Assembly (NCBI GenBank): GCA_003222135.1
Contig: QHUM01000063.1
Span: forward strand, 1-64,000
Length of the DNA stretch: 64,000 bases
Direction of reading: 5' to 3'
From: Gemmatimonadota bacterium
GTDB lineage: Bacteria > Gemmatimonadota > Gemmatimonadetes > Gemmatimonadales > GWC2-71-9
Shown: positions 17,095-25,445 of the stretch, in pieces
Position numbering within the stretch: position 1 is the stretch's first letter
How the letters are laid out: every line of letters begins with the position of its first letter
Program-made: the position numbers and the translations under genes
The notes under the pieces: generated by a model
Told to the model about the DNA's origin: nothing
Databases searched by the model: none
Seen by the model: only the letters and a program-made list of their open reading frames with translations

Positions 17095-18080
17095 GCCGCC
17101 CGCTCTACCGCCGTCGCTGCCAGATAGGCGGAGAAGATCGCTTCGGCCTGCTGCATGGAGTCGATCTGGAACAGCCGCTCGCGCAACGATGCGGCGCCTG
17201 GCACGCCCTTGGTGTACCAGCCGAAGTGCTTGCGAAACTCGAGCGCGGTCTTGCGGCTGTCGCCCTGGAGCCGCAGCGCCAGCCGGGCGTGCTCGAGGGC
17301 GGTCGTGAAGCGCTCCTCGGGAGCGGGGTCCGCCCGCTTGGGGCGCCCGGCCAGGAGGTCCCGCGCCTGCGCGAACAGCCACGGGTTCCCGAACGCGCCG
17401 CGCGCCACCATGACCCCCGCACAGCGGGTGTGTCGCCGCATGGCTAGGACGTCTTCCGGGGTCATCACGTCGCCGTTGCCGATCACGGGCACGTCGAGCG
17501 CCTCCACCACCCGGGCGATCTCGTCCCAATCGGCGGAGCCTGAGAACATCTGCGTGCGCGTACGGGCGTGCAGGGTGAGCGCCTGGGCACCCGCCTCGCG
17601 GCAGCGCAGCGCGATGCCCACGGCGTCGCGCTGCGTTTCATCCCAGCCGCTGCGGATTTTCACCGTGACCGGTAGATGCGTCGCGCTTCGCACCGTCCGG
17701 ATGATGGACTGGACCAAGCCGAGGTCCTTCAGGCACCCCGACCCGCCGTTGTTTTTCACGACCTTCTTGACCGGACAGCCGAAGTTGATGTCGATGAAGT
17801 CCGGCTTGCAGACCTCCGTCACCATCGCGGCCGCGCGCGCCATGACTGTGGCATCGGCGCCATACAGCTGAATCCCGATGGGGCGCTCGGCTTCGTCGAA
17901 GCGCATGTCGGCGAACAGGTGCTCAATGCCGCGCGCCACGCCCACCGCCGAGATGAACTCCGACACGACGACGTCCGCCCCGAACTGACGGCACAGCAGC
18001 CGGAACGGCGACTCAGAGACCCCCGACATCGGGGCCAGGAAGAGCGGAACCTCGTGCGCGACGGGGTACGGGAAGTGCAT
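17091..18080 (-). CDS. dusB: tRNA-dihydrouridine synthase, DusB type
   Basis: Flavin enzyme that reduces uridine in the tRNA D-loop. Marks are FLAPMSGVSESPFRLLCRQFG, GIQLYGAD, the catalytic Cys in DINFGCPVKKVVKNNGGSG, VTVKIRSGWD, LHARTRTQMFSGSADW, VIGNGDV and MVARGAFGNPWLF. The ATG at 18080 puts about 18 residues before APMSG, as in relatives, and lies seven bases after a good -10 element, suggesting a leaderless transcript. Upstream in-frame ATG (18107) and TTG (18116) are possible but would fall inside the promoter. It is the first gene of dusB-larB-GGDEF. Confidence 0.94.
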   Translation of the reverse strand: MHFPYPVAHEVPLFLAPMSGVSESPFRLLCRQFGADVVVSEFISAVGVARGIEHLFADMRFDEAERPIGIQLYGADATVMARAAAMVTEVCKPDFIDINFGCPVKKVVKNNGGSGCLKDLGLVQSIIRTVRSATHLPVTVKIRSGWDETQRDAVGIALRCREAGAQALTLHARTRTQMFSGSADWDEIARVVEALDVPVIGNGDVMTPEDVLAMRRHTRCAGVMVARGAFGNPWLFAQARDLLAGRPKRADPAPEERFTTALEHARLALRLQGDSRKTALEFRKHFGWYTKGVPGAASLRERLFQIDSMQQAEAIFSAYLAATAVERAA

Positions 18081-18087
18081 GGCTGAC

Positions 18088-18116
18088 AACGTAATGACGC
18101 GTTGCATATGAGGCAA
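18088..18116 (-). promoter_or_regulatory. dusB promoter (leaderless type)
   Basis: Minus strand: TTGCCT (18116-18111), 17-base spacer, TACGTT (18093-18088). The dusB ATG follows seven bases later, so the transcript would begin at or next to the start codon. It interleaves with the divergent promoter at 18102-18130. Confidence 0.5.
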
Positions 18117-18130
18117 CCACTCATTAGGTT
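18102..18130 (+). promoter_or_regulatory. Promoter of the PTS EIIA gene
   Basis: TTGCAT (18102-18107), 17-base spacer, TAGGTT (18125-18130). Transcription would start near 18137, about 11 bases before the GTG. The -10 is identical to those proposed for ssrA and mreB. Confidence 0.5.
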
Positions 18131-18147
18131 AGGCCGCCCTTTGCCAC

Positions 18148-18615
18148 GTGGAGCAAGCGACAGTGCGTTTGCGGGAGTTCTTTTCGGAGGAGGCCATCAA
18201 CCTGGACCTCCAGAGCAGCACGAAAGACGACGTGCTCAAGGAGCTCGTCGGACTGCTCAAGCTCGACGACAAGGCGGAGCAGACCCTCGTCAAGATGCTC
18301 AAGCGCCGTGAGACGCTCGGCTCGACGGGGATCGGCCAGAACATCGCCATCCCGCACTGCCGCGCCCTCGCGGTGAACCGGCTGCGGGTGGCGTTCGGCC
18401 GCAAGCCGCAGGGGCTCGACTTCAACGCCATCGACGGCAAGCCGGTGCACTACTTCTTCCTGATCGTCGCTCCCCCCCTCGAAGTGTCGAACCAGTACCT
18501 CCCCGTGCTCGGAAAAATTGCCCAGTTCGCGAAGGAGCCGGATGTGCCGGGGACGCTCGCGAAGCTGGGCTCGGCGCAGGAATTCCTGAAGCTGCTGGAA
18601 GACAAGAACATTTAG
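18148..18615 (+). CDS. PTS EIIA type-2 (PtsN/fructose-like) phosphocarrier
   Basis: A 155-residue single-domain EIIA. The phosphorylated histidine is in NIAIPHCRA, preceded by RRETLGSTGIG, and VHYFFLIVAPPLEVSNQYLPVLGKIAQ is typical of EIIA-Ntr/fructose domains. No EIIB, EIIC, HPr or EI lies nearby, so regulation through PtsN-like phosphorelay is more likely than sugar transport. The start is GTG with no strong Shine-Dalgarno sequence. The gene is divergent from dusB with overlapping promoters. Confidence 0.9.
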   Translation: MEQATVRLREFFSEEAINLDLQSSTKDDVLKELVGLLKLDDKAEQTLVKMLKRRETLGSTGIGQNIAIPHCRALAVNRLRVAFGRKPQGLDFNAIDGKPVHYFFLIVAPPLEVSNQYLPVLGKIAQFAKEPDVPGTLAKLGSAQEFLKLLEDKNI

Positions 18616-18777
18616 TTTCGTTTCGTACCGCGACGTCGCGGCTGCCGTCGCACCGCTGCCATTCCTGTAGCGGCCATGCAATCGGGTCGATCAGGTGGGC
18701 GCGTCCAGGCGCACTATCGCCGTGCGGCCTCGTTGTTGCAGCCCCCAGCTCCACGTCCGTCTACCTGTGGAGCCGCC

Positions 18778-20016
18778 ATGTGTCGTCACCACCGCGTTCT
18801 GACCGTTGCCGCCGTAGCTCTGGCGGCCTGCACCCAACCACGCGATGTCGCCTCCCCCGTTGTGACCGCCGACGCAGTCGCGGGTGACGCCTCCTACGAG
18901 ATGATCGACCTCGGGACGCTCTTGCCAAACAACCCCGCCGCCGGCTCCGAGGCGTACGGCATCAATGACCGAGGGCAGGTCATGGGGTGGAGCTCGATCA
19001 ATCCGACCGACGGCTACGCCAGGGCCCACCCCCATGCTTTCCTGTGGGATGGAGGCGTCATGCAGGACTACGGCTCCCCCTCGCCCACTTCCAGCGGCCA
19101 GTTGTTCGTGTTTGGAAACATCAACGCGAGCGGTGCGTTCGTGGGCACGTTCTACGCGTCTCAGGTACGGGCCGCGCTGTGGGTGGATGGCGCGGTTCGG
19201 GACCTGGGGACGTTGGGCGGCCCCTCCGCCCGCGCCGCTGCAATCAATAACCGCGGCCAGGTGGTCGGGACAAGCGCGCTGGCGACCGAGGGCGAGCACG
19301 CGTTCCTCTGGGAGAACGGTGTGATGAGTGATCTCGGCACGCTGGGGGGTCGGGATAGCCGCGCGCTCGAGATCAACCAGGGTGGTCAGGTCGCGGGGTA
19401 CGCCCAGGATGCGGCGGGCGCATGGCACGCGTTCCTGTGGGAGCAGGGAGTAATGCAAGATCTCGGCGCGGGGGGGAACCTACCAGGTTCCGCAGCGCTC
19501 AACGACCCCGGGGACGTGGCGGGCAGCAGCCTTGCGACTGGGGCATCGGGCTTCTTCTGGTCCCACGGCGCGCTCCAGGACCTCGGCACCGTCAGCGGCG
19601 GCAACCCTTTGCGTCTCAACAATCGCGGGCAGGTCGTTGGCAACGACTATCCCAGTGGCGCGTTCATATGGGCAGGAGGCGTGCGCACCGATCTCGGGCA
19701 CCTGCCCGGGGGCGATATCAGCCAGGCCTGGGCGATCAATAACCGCGGGCAGGTCGTTGGAACGTCCAACGTCGCACCCAACGAGATCGGCAAGCCCCAC
19801 CAGTTCCATGCCTTCGTGTGGGAGAACGGCCAGATGCTGGACCTGGGGACGTTTGCCCCTCCGCCCGGCGAACGCCCGGTACAGAGCCTGGCAACCGCGA
19901 TCAACGAGCAAGGGGATGTCGTCGGCTGGGCCGAAGTGCATTCTGAGGTCCCGCACGCGGTATTGTGGCGGCGGCGGGGGGGCGGGCCCCTGGCCCGGGC
20001 TGCGACTCGGGACTGA
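18778..20016 (+). CDS. HAF-repeat lipoprotein
   Basis: A 412-residue exported protein. MCRHHRVLTVAAVALAACTQ is a signal peptide with an LAAC lipobox. The rest consists of about eight repeats of roughly 45 residues with two alternating cores, HAFLWxxGxxxDLGTLGG and AxxINNRGQVVGxS, the pattern of the HAF family. The repeats are likely beta-propeller blades on the cell surface; function is unknown. I use the ATG at 18778 after GTGGAG; an in-frame ATG at 18676 would bury the signal peptide. It converges with guaA. Confidence 0.88.
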   Translation: MCRHHRVLTVAAVALAACTQPRDVASPVVTADAVAGDASYEMIDLGTLLPNNPAAGSEAYGINDRGQVMGWSSINPTDGYARAHPHAFLWDGGVMQDYGSPSPTSSGQLFVFGNINASGAFVGTFYASQVRAALWVDGAVRDLGTLGGPSARAAAINNRGQVVGTSALATEGEHAFLWENGVMSDLGTLGGRDSRALEINQGGQVAGYAQDAAGAWHAFLWEQGVMQDLGAGGNLPGSAALNDPGDVAGSSLATGASGFFWSHGALQDLGTVSGGNPLRLNNRGQVVGNDYPSGAFIWAGGVRTDLGHLPGGDISQAWAINNRGQVVGTSNVAPNEIGKPHQFHAFVWENGQMLDLGTFAPPPGERPVQSLATAINEQGDVVGWAEVHSEVPHAVLWRRRGGGPLARAATRD

Positions 20017-20033
20017 AAGGGGACGCGGGGGGC

Positions 20034-21593
20034 TCACTCCCACTCGATGGTGGCGGGCGGCTTCGAGCTCACATCATACACGACCCGATTCACGCCGCGC
20101 ACCTCGTTGATGATCCGGTTGCTGATCTTCGCGAGCACGTCGGTGGGAAACGGGAACCAGTCGGCCGTCATGCCGTCCCGGCTCGTCACGGCGCGCAGCG
20201 CGACGACGTGATCGTAGGTGCGCCCGTCCCCCATCACGCCCACGGATCTGATCGGCAGCAAGACCGCGAACGCCTGCCAGATCTGGTCGTACAGCCCCGC
20301 CGTGCGGATTTCTTCGATATAGATCGCATCCACGCGCCGCAGCAGGTCGAGCCGCTCCTCCGTCACGGGCCCGAGCACGCGGATCGCGAGCCCCGGGCCG
20401 GGGAACGGATGGCGCCCCACGATCTCCTCGGGAAGGCCGAGCTCCCGCCCCACCTGCCGCACCTCGTCCTTGAACAGCTCGCGTAGCGGCTCGATGAGCT
20501 TCCACGGCAGGTCGGGCCGCAGGCCGCCGACGTTGTGGTGCGTCTTGATCGTCACCGACGGCCCGCCCCGCGGCGAGGCGGACTCGATCACGTCGGGATA
20601 CAGCGTTCCCTGGACCAGGAAGCCGACCCTCCCGGGCACGTGGCGCGCCGCGTCTTCGAACACGTCGATGAACGTGTGCCCGATGCGGCGGCGCTTCTCC
20701 TCGGGGTCGTCGATGCCGGCGAGCTCCCCCAGAAACCGGGTGGCGGCATCCACCACGCGGAGGTCCATGCCGAGGTGGGCGCGGAATGCCCGCTCCACCT
20801 GCTCGCGCTCGTGCAGGCGCAACAGCCCGTGGTCCACGAAGATGCAGCTGAGTCGGTCGCCGATGGCGCGGTGCACCAGCGCCGCGGCGACCGCCGAGTC
20901 GACGCCGCCCGACAGGCCGCAGATCGCCCGCTGGGTCGGCCCCACCAGCGTACGGATCCGGTCGACCTCATGCTCGATGAAGTGGCCCGGCGTCCAGTCG
21001 GGCGTGCAGCCGCAGATCGCGAACAGGAAATTGTGGAGGATCTCCCCGCCCCGCGGCGTATGGGCCACCTCGGGGTGAAACAGCACGCCGTAAATCGGCC
21101 GGGTGTCGTGCTGCATAGCGGCGACCGGGGCGTTGGCGCTCGTGGCGGTCACGTGGAACTGCGGGGGGGGCTGGTCGATCTTGTCACCGTGGCTCGCCCA
21201 CACGGTGATGCACGACTGCGGCTCGAACCCCTGGAACAGCCCCCCCCCGGCCGCTTCCCGGATCATCACCTCGGCGCGACCGTACTCCCGCTCGCGCGAC
21301 GGTCGCACAGTCCCACCTGACAGGTGCGCCACCAGCTGCATCCCGTAGCAGATGCCCAGCACCGGCACGCCGAGCGCCAGGAGCTGCGGGTCCGCGGTGG
21401 GGGCGCCGGGATCGAATACGGAGTTCGGTCCGCCCGACAGGACGATGCCCTTCGGGTCGAACTGCCGGACGAACGCGAGATCGGTGCCGCGCGCGGCGGG
21501 GTGGATCTCGCAATACACGTGCGCCTCGCGCACGCGGCGCGCGATCAGCTGCGTGAACTGCGAGCCGTAGTCGAGGATGAGGATCTTGTTCAC
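20034..21593 (-). CDS. guaA: GMP synthase (glutamine-hydrolysing)
   Basis: A 519-residue two-domain enzyme converting XMP to GMP. The glutaminase domain has [23 protein letters not shown], the Cys in GICYGMQL and the His-Glu in LFHPEV. The synthetase domain has the P-loop [22 protein letters not shown] and the C-terminal dimerisation part ending [18 protein letters not shown], the universal GuaA end. The GTG at 21593 overlaps the lysA stop and has GGGAGGA directly upstream, so the longer frame from 21611 is rejected. Second gene of lysA-guaA. Confidence 0.97.
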   Translation of the reverse strand: MNKILILDYGSQFTQLIARRVREAHVYCEIHPAARGTDLAFVRQFDPKGIVLSGGPNSVFDPGAPTADPQLLALGVPVLGICYGMQLVAHLSGGTVRPSREREYGRAEVMIREAAGGGLFQGFEPQSCITVWASHGDKIDQPPPQFHVTATSANAPVAAMQHDTRPIYGVLFHPEVAHTPRGGEILHNFLFAICGCTPDWTPGHFIEHEVDRIRTLVGPTQRAICGLSGGVDSAVAAALVHRAIGDRLSCIFVDHGLLRLHEREQVERAFRAHLGMDLRVVDAATRFLGELAGIDDPEEKRRRIGHTFIDVFEDAARHVPGRVGFLVQGTLYPDVIESASPRGGPSVTIKTHHNVGGLRPDLPWKLIEPLRELFKDEVRQVGRELGLPEEIVGRHPFPGPGLAIRVLGPVTEERLDLLRRVDAIYIEEIRTAGLYDQIWQAFAVLLPIRSVGVMGDGRTYDHVVALRAVTSRDGMTADWFPFPTDVLAKISNRIINEVRGVNRVVYDVSSKPPATIEWE

Positions 21594-22849
21594 GATCCTC
21601 CCTGGTACCACGTCGTGGGATCGAGCACCTCGCCGCGCAGCAGGTCGTCGAGCGTCTCGCGCTGGCGCGCCACGTAGTAGCGGTCCCCCTCGACCAGGAC
21701 CTCGGGCGGCCGCGGCCGCTGGTTGTACGTCGAGCTCATGACGAACCCGTAGGCGCCGGTGCCGAGCACGGCGAGGTACTCCCCGGGCTCGACCGTCGGC
21801 AGCTTGCGGTCGAGCGCGAGAAAGTCGCCCGACTCGCAGATGGGGCCGACGATGTTCACCAGCTCTTCCGGGCGCGCGCCGTTCTCGAGCGGCACGATCT
21901 CGTGGTGGGCGTTGTAGTGGCTGGGCCGCACGAAGTCCGTCATGCCGGCGTCCACGACGACGAATTCTTTGCCGCCCGCGTGCTTACGGTACAGCACCTT
22001 GGTGAGCAGCACGCCCGCGTTGGCGACGAGGTAGCGCCCCGGCTCGCACACCAGCGCGAGACCCGCCTGCCTGATCGGAGGCGCCACCGCCTGCGCAAAC
22101 GCGGCGGGCGTCGGCGCCTTCTCATTGTGGTAGCGCACGCCCAGACCGCCGCCCACGTCGAGCGCCTCGATCGTGGTGATGCCCGACGCGCGCAACGCCG
22201 CCACGAGCTCGAGCAGCTTCACCGTGCCGCGGTGATACGGCTCCACGTCGGTGATTTGCGAGCCCAGGTGCATGGCGAGGCCGCGCAGCGTGAACAACGG
22301 CTCGGCCACGATGCGCTGGGCGACGGCGACGACCTCGTCGTACGGGACGCCGAACTTGGCCGTTTTCTCGCCCGTCTTGGTGTAGGGGTGCGTTTCGGTG
22401 GCGACGTCGGGGTTCACGCGGATGCCGACCCGTACCAGCTTCTTGAGCTTCCGCGCCACCGCGATCAGCGCGTCGAGCTCCGCCGGCGATTCGACGTTGA
22501 GAAAGCCGACGCCCGCACGACTCGCTTCTTCGAGCTCGGGCGTCGTCTTGCCGACACCCGAGAACACGATTGCGTCGGCGTCGAACCCCGCTGCCAGCGC
22601 GCGGCGCAGCTCGCCCACCGAGACGATGTCGGCTCCCGCCCCCAGCGCCTTGAGCACCTTGAGCACACCGATATTGCCGTTGGCCTTGACGGAATAGCAG
22701 ATGCGGTGCGGCACGTCCTTCAGAGCGTCGTGCAGCGCGTGGTACTGCGCCCGGATCAGGTTGGCGCTGTACACGTACGCCGGGGTGCCGACGCGCTGCG
22801 CGATGCCGCGCAGCAACGCCGGGTCGAAGCCTAGTACGCCTGCGCCCAC
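21590..22849 (-). CDS. lysA: Diaminopimelate decarboxylase
   Basis: A 419-residue PLP enzyme making L-lysine from meso-diaminopimelate. The PLP lysine is in CYSVKANGN. The glycine loop is [11 protein letters not shown], and [11 protein letters not shown], the catalytic Cys in GPICESGDF and [17 protein letters not shown] all match the fold III family. It starts at a GTG with no clear Shine-Dalgarno sequence. A TTGACA lies only 17 bases before the start, too close to serve a normal -10. It is coupled to guaA by a GTGA overlap. Confidence 0.96.
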   Translation of the reverse strand: MGAGVLGFDPALLRGIAQRVGTPAYVYSANLIRAQYHALHDALKDVPHRICYSVKANGNIGVLKVLKALGAGADIVSVGELRRALAAGFDADAIVFSGVGKTTPELEEASRAGVGFLNVESPAELDALIAVARKLKKLVRVGIRVNPDVATETHPYTKTGEKTAKFGVPYDEVVAVAQRIVAEPLFTLRGLAMHLGSQITDVEPYHRGTVKLLELVAALRASGITTIEALDVGGGLGVRYHNEKAPTPAAFAQAVAPPIRQAGLALVCEPGRYLVANAGVLLTKVLYRKHAGGKEFVVVDAGMTDFVRPSHYNAHHEIVPLENGARPEELVNIVGPICESGDFLALDRKLPTVEPGEYLAVLGTGAYGFVMSSTYNQRPRPPEVLVEGDRYYVARQRETLDDLLRGEVLDPTTWYQGGS

Positions 22850-23061
22850 GTTTGGAAGGATTGCAGTGTCAATCGGTTAGCGGGGCCTCGCCGGAACAGA
22901 GTCGTTTTCAGGGTCGTGCGCGGCTGCCCGGAGGGCGGCCGGCTTGTCGCGCAAGATAGCCCGATGCTGCGCGACGCGGTATTCCATCGGCATTGCGGCG
23001 GAGGTGACTGCCAGAGCACATATCCTTCTCCAGATTCGTGCCCTAACACAGAGGTGCCCGT

Positions 23062-23673
23062 GTGTCCTCGTCAACGAAAGCAATGAGCGCCCTGGTGCTC
23101 GCCTCCCTCATCGCGGCGCCGTCGGCTGCGCAGGGCGTCCGAGCGCAGCTTGGCGTCGCTGGGAGCCTGACGTTCCCCACGAGCTTCTACCACGCCGACC
23201 CGAATGGCGACGGCTTCACCCCCGCCCTGCACGGGTTGGCGCTGGTTGACTTCAAGCTGCCCAAGACTCCGGTCGGGCTCCGGCTGGACGTGAGCACCGG
23301 CCACAACTCCGCCAACGACAGCCTCAAGACCAGGCTCTCGGCTGCAGTCGGGGCACCGAGCGACGCCAAGACGAACCTTTTCGGTGGCAGCGTGGACGTG
23401 ACCTACAACTTCCAACCTGCTTCGACGGTGCGAGGATATCTGCTCGGCGGGATCGGGTTCTACAGGGTCAAGTTCTCCGTCACCTCCAGCGGCGTCACGG
23501 CGGACACGTCCGCAACCAAGTTCGCGTGGAATGTTGGGGCTGGATTCACCTACGGGACCGGCGTGATCGCCCTGTTCCTCGAAGCACGGTACCTGGATGT
23601 CGGAGCGTTGGAAACCATCAAGCCGACGACGCTCTCGACCGCCACAGGCATCCGGCTTCGGATCGGCAGTTAG
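23062..23673 (+). CDS. Putative outer-membrane beta-barrel protein
   Basis: A 203-residue protein with a signal peptide (MSALVLASLIAAPSAAQG, cleavage after AAQ or nearby). The rest alternates polar and hydrophobic residues in short strands (LALVDFKLP, LRLDVSTGHN, SVDVTYNF, VRGYLLGGIGFYRVKF, FAWNVGAGFTYG, VIALFLEARYLDVG, ATGIRLRIGS), the layout of OmpA/OmpX-like opacity porins. The final aromatic is replaced by Ser, unusual for a barrel C-terminus. The GTG at 23062 follows GAGG. The 212 bases before it show no convincing promoter; lysA reads away on the other side. Confidence 0.75.
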   Translation: MSSSTKAMSALVLASLIAAPSAAQGVRAQLGVAGSLTFPTSFYHADPNGDGFTPALHGLALVDFKLPKTPVGLRLDVSTGHNSANDSLKTRLSAAVGAPSDAKTNLFGGSVDVTYNFQPASTVRGYLLGGIGFYRVKFSVTSSGVTADTSATKFAWNVGAGFTYGTGVIALFLEARYLDVGALETIKPTTLSTATGIRLRIGS

Positions 23674-23734
23674 TCGTCTTCCGAGTCGGCTTTACGCGGC
23701 GCTGGCCGTCCCGGGGATTGCGCCACCGCGCACA

Positions 23735-23953
23735 CTAGCGATCTAGGAACCTGAAGCCCCCGGAAGGCCGTGTGCGCCGGTCTGCTCTCGCGCGCCGCTG
23801 GCCGCCAGATCGGCGATCCGTGCCGCTACGGCGCTCGACCTGAACCGCGATCGTGTCACGTCGCCGGTCGCGGGTTATGCGGCGGCCGGAGTCTCGCCGC
23901 CGGTCCCCACCGCGTTGCGGGGGCACCTGCCGCGGCGCAGTCTCGTTGCTCAT
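23735..23953 (-). CDS. Small Arg/Asp-rich repeat protein
   Basis: A 72-residue frame dominated by RR and DRR repeats (GGDRRRDSGRRITRDRRRD, then ERRSGTDRRSGGQRRARADRR). I do not recognise a function. Such GxDRRxGxxRR proteins are, from memory, common small genes in several soil phyla, and may bind nucleic acid. It stands alone between the barrel gene and an empty stretch. The repeat could also reflect base composition (CGG/CGC runs), so the call is tentative. Confidence 0.45.
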   Translation of the reverse strand: MSNETAPRQVPPQRGGDRRRDSGRRITRDRRRDTIAVQVERRSGTDRRSGGQRRARADRRTRPSGGFRFLDR

Positions 23954-24223
23954 GTCGTAGTCTCGTTTGGCATGGAAATCCAGCGTCCCACCAGGCAGCG
24001 CAAGGGCGTGGCCGGCCCGGCACTCGTTACCACCCGCCCTGCATCCCCGGGGCCACTTCGGCGCTCCGGTCGGTCAAGCTATTGCGTTGCTGGAAAGGGA
24101 CATGGCTTTCGACCCAAGGTCTGGGTCAGCCACCTCTGATCAAGGAGTGTTGCGGCAGGTCCAACCAGTGAGGTGGCGATGCCTCACACGCCTACAGCAC
24201 AGTAGGTCGCGCATCGTCGCGCT
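23954..24223. other. Intergenic stretch with no supported gene
   Basis: About 270 bases with slightly lower GC than the flanks. I see no tRNA, no convincing frame and no strong hairpin. Short frames here lack family resemblance. Confidence 0.5.
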
Positions 24224-24565
24224 TCAGTCTTCAGTTGGGGCGGGATTCGGGGCGTCGCCATCCTGCGGTGTAACCAGGGCGTCAGCCGGCTCGACGCCAA
24301 ACGCCTGATGACATCGTGTGCACCACAACTGCGCGGGCGAGCCATGCAGCGGCACCCGGTCAGCGCAACTCGGGCAGACGGCGTAGGGAGCGAACGACGG
24401 CCGTGCCACGATTGCCCACTGCCTGGGGCGGGTGTTCGCGATTTCGAGGCAGTGGTGCGGGAGGATCACCGCGCGGTCACGCACCACCACGACCGTTTCC
24501 TCTGGACCGGCGCTGAGCACGGGGTACCACGCGCCACGGCGGAGCGGGCATTTTACATCGACCAC
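24224..24565 (-). CDS. Small protein with C-terminal zinc ribbon
   Basis: About 113 residues from a GTG at 24565. It reads VVDVKCPLRRGAWYPVL, then VVVVRDRAVILPHHCLEIANTRPRQWAIV, then a zinc ribbon CPSC ... CTRC (VCPSCADRVPLHG, LWCTRCHQAF). The two CxxC knuckles are 18 residues apart, as in many one-zinc rubredoxin-like ribbons. No named family comes to mind. The frame continues upstream to an ATG at 24664, but that part lacks conserved look. It lies just downstream of the pseudo-receiver gene on the same strand with a gap of about 137 bases, so it may be co-transcribed. Confidence 0.6.
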   Translation of the reverse strand: MVDVKCPLRRGAWYPVLSAGPEETVVVVRDRAVILPHHCLEIANTRPRQWAIVARPSFAPYAVCPSCADRVPLHGSPAQLWCTRCHQAFGVEPADALVTPQDGDAPNPAPTED

Positions 24566-24702
24566 TAAGCGGGCCCACCGTTCTGCTGGAGGAGATTCCC
24601 GGCCTTGCCCTGCACCCACGGGACGCCTCGGCCCAACCCTAAGGAAACTGCACGTTCTGCACATGCCATACTACGGACTCGTCCCCCGCTTGGCAAGCAA
24701 GG

Positions 24703-25284
24703 TCACCCTCGGGCGGTCTGTCGTTGAGTGGACACTCGTCCAATAGACTGCAGGCCGATGTGCTCGAGGTTGTAGGCCGGTCTCTGTGGGTGTCGACGAT
24801 CGTACCAAAGCGTGGCCAGGACGCTAGGCAGCCCGCCGCATTCAGGGCGTGTCATGTCCAGGAAAACCTGCGCTCCGCTCTCCCGGCAATGCTGCTTCAA
24901 GGTGTCGCTCGACTCTTCGCTCAGGACCACAACCACCGGCGGGCTCCGCAGGTCGCGGATCGTCGGCAGGAGCGACAGCACCGCGCGGTCCGACGCAGCA
25001 ACGTGCAACAGCACTGCATCCGGTTGAAGGGCTTCGATCCACCGTTGCGCCTCCTGCATCCGTCGGCTTGCGCCCAGGGGCTTGGTGTAATCAAGTCGAC
25101 GCAAGATCAGCAGCACCTGTTGTTTCACCTCGCCTGAGGCGGTGACGAGGAGAACCCCCAAGGGCCCCGCGGGCCTCCCCACGTCGGACGCCCTCTCGAG
25201 CGAACCCGGCGCCCCGACATGTCCCCTGTTGCTTGAGTCCCTGCCACGTTCTTCCGTTCGGTCCGCCCCGTCGTGCTGCGTCAT
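24703..25284 (-). CDS. Degenerate receiver-domain protein (pseudo-response regulator)
   Basis: A 193-residue protein with a charged N-terminal leader (about 1-40) and one CheY-like domain (LGVLLVTASGEVKQQVLLIL ... DAVLLHVAASD ... PPVVVVLSEES ... GAQVFLDMTRP). The key receiver residues are altered. The acidic pair after strand 1 is replaced (VTAS), the phosphoacceptor Asp is His in DAVLLH, and the Lys before Pro is Arg. Phosphotransfer is therefore unlikely. No output domain. The ATG at 25284 is preceded by GGAGGGAG. It is divergent from a second atypical regulator with 161 bases between start codons. Confidence 0.72.
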   Translation of the reverse strand: MTQHDGADRTEERGRDSSNRGHVGAPGSLERASDVGRPAGPLGVLLVTASGEVKQQVLLILRRLDYTKPLGASRRMQEAQRWIEALQPDAVLLHVAASDRAVLSLLPTIRDLRSPPVVVVLSEESSDTLKQHCRESGAQVFLDMTRPECGGLPSVLATLWYDRRHPQRPAYNLEHIGLQSIGRVSTQRQTARG

Positions 25285-25445
25285 CGCTCCCTCCGGGCTT
25301 GCGGCATCCCGTCCCAACACTCATCATTGCTTAGAGATGAGGTAGCTGGGCAATAGTCTGGGTGGGTTCAAAAAGAGGGGTGTGCGCGGACTAGATCGTT
25401 GGGGGACTGCCTAGATCCAGGCATGAACCCTAGGGTTGGCAATCA

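Noticed and set aside
18628..18641. Perfect 14-base palindrome CCGCGACGTCGCGG after the EIIA gene.
   Set aside because: No loop or U-run and no partner copy found in the window; GC-rich palindromes of this size are expected.
22832..22849. An 18-base stretch (TAGTACGCCTGCGCCCAC) occurs at the lysA start and again at 26154-26171 at the proS end.
   Set aside because: It is coding in both places in different reading contexts, and one such match in a GC-rich 64 kb window is plausible by chance.
22870..22890. TTGACA upstream of lysA as a -35 element.
   Set aside because: At 17-base spacing the -10 would fall within the first codons and shows no TANNNT match.
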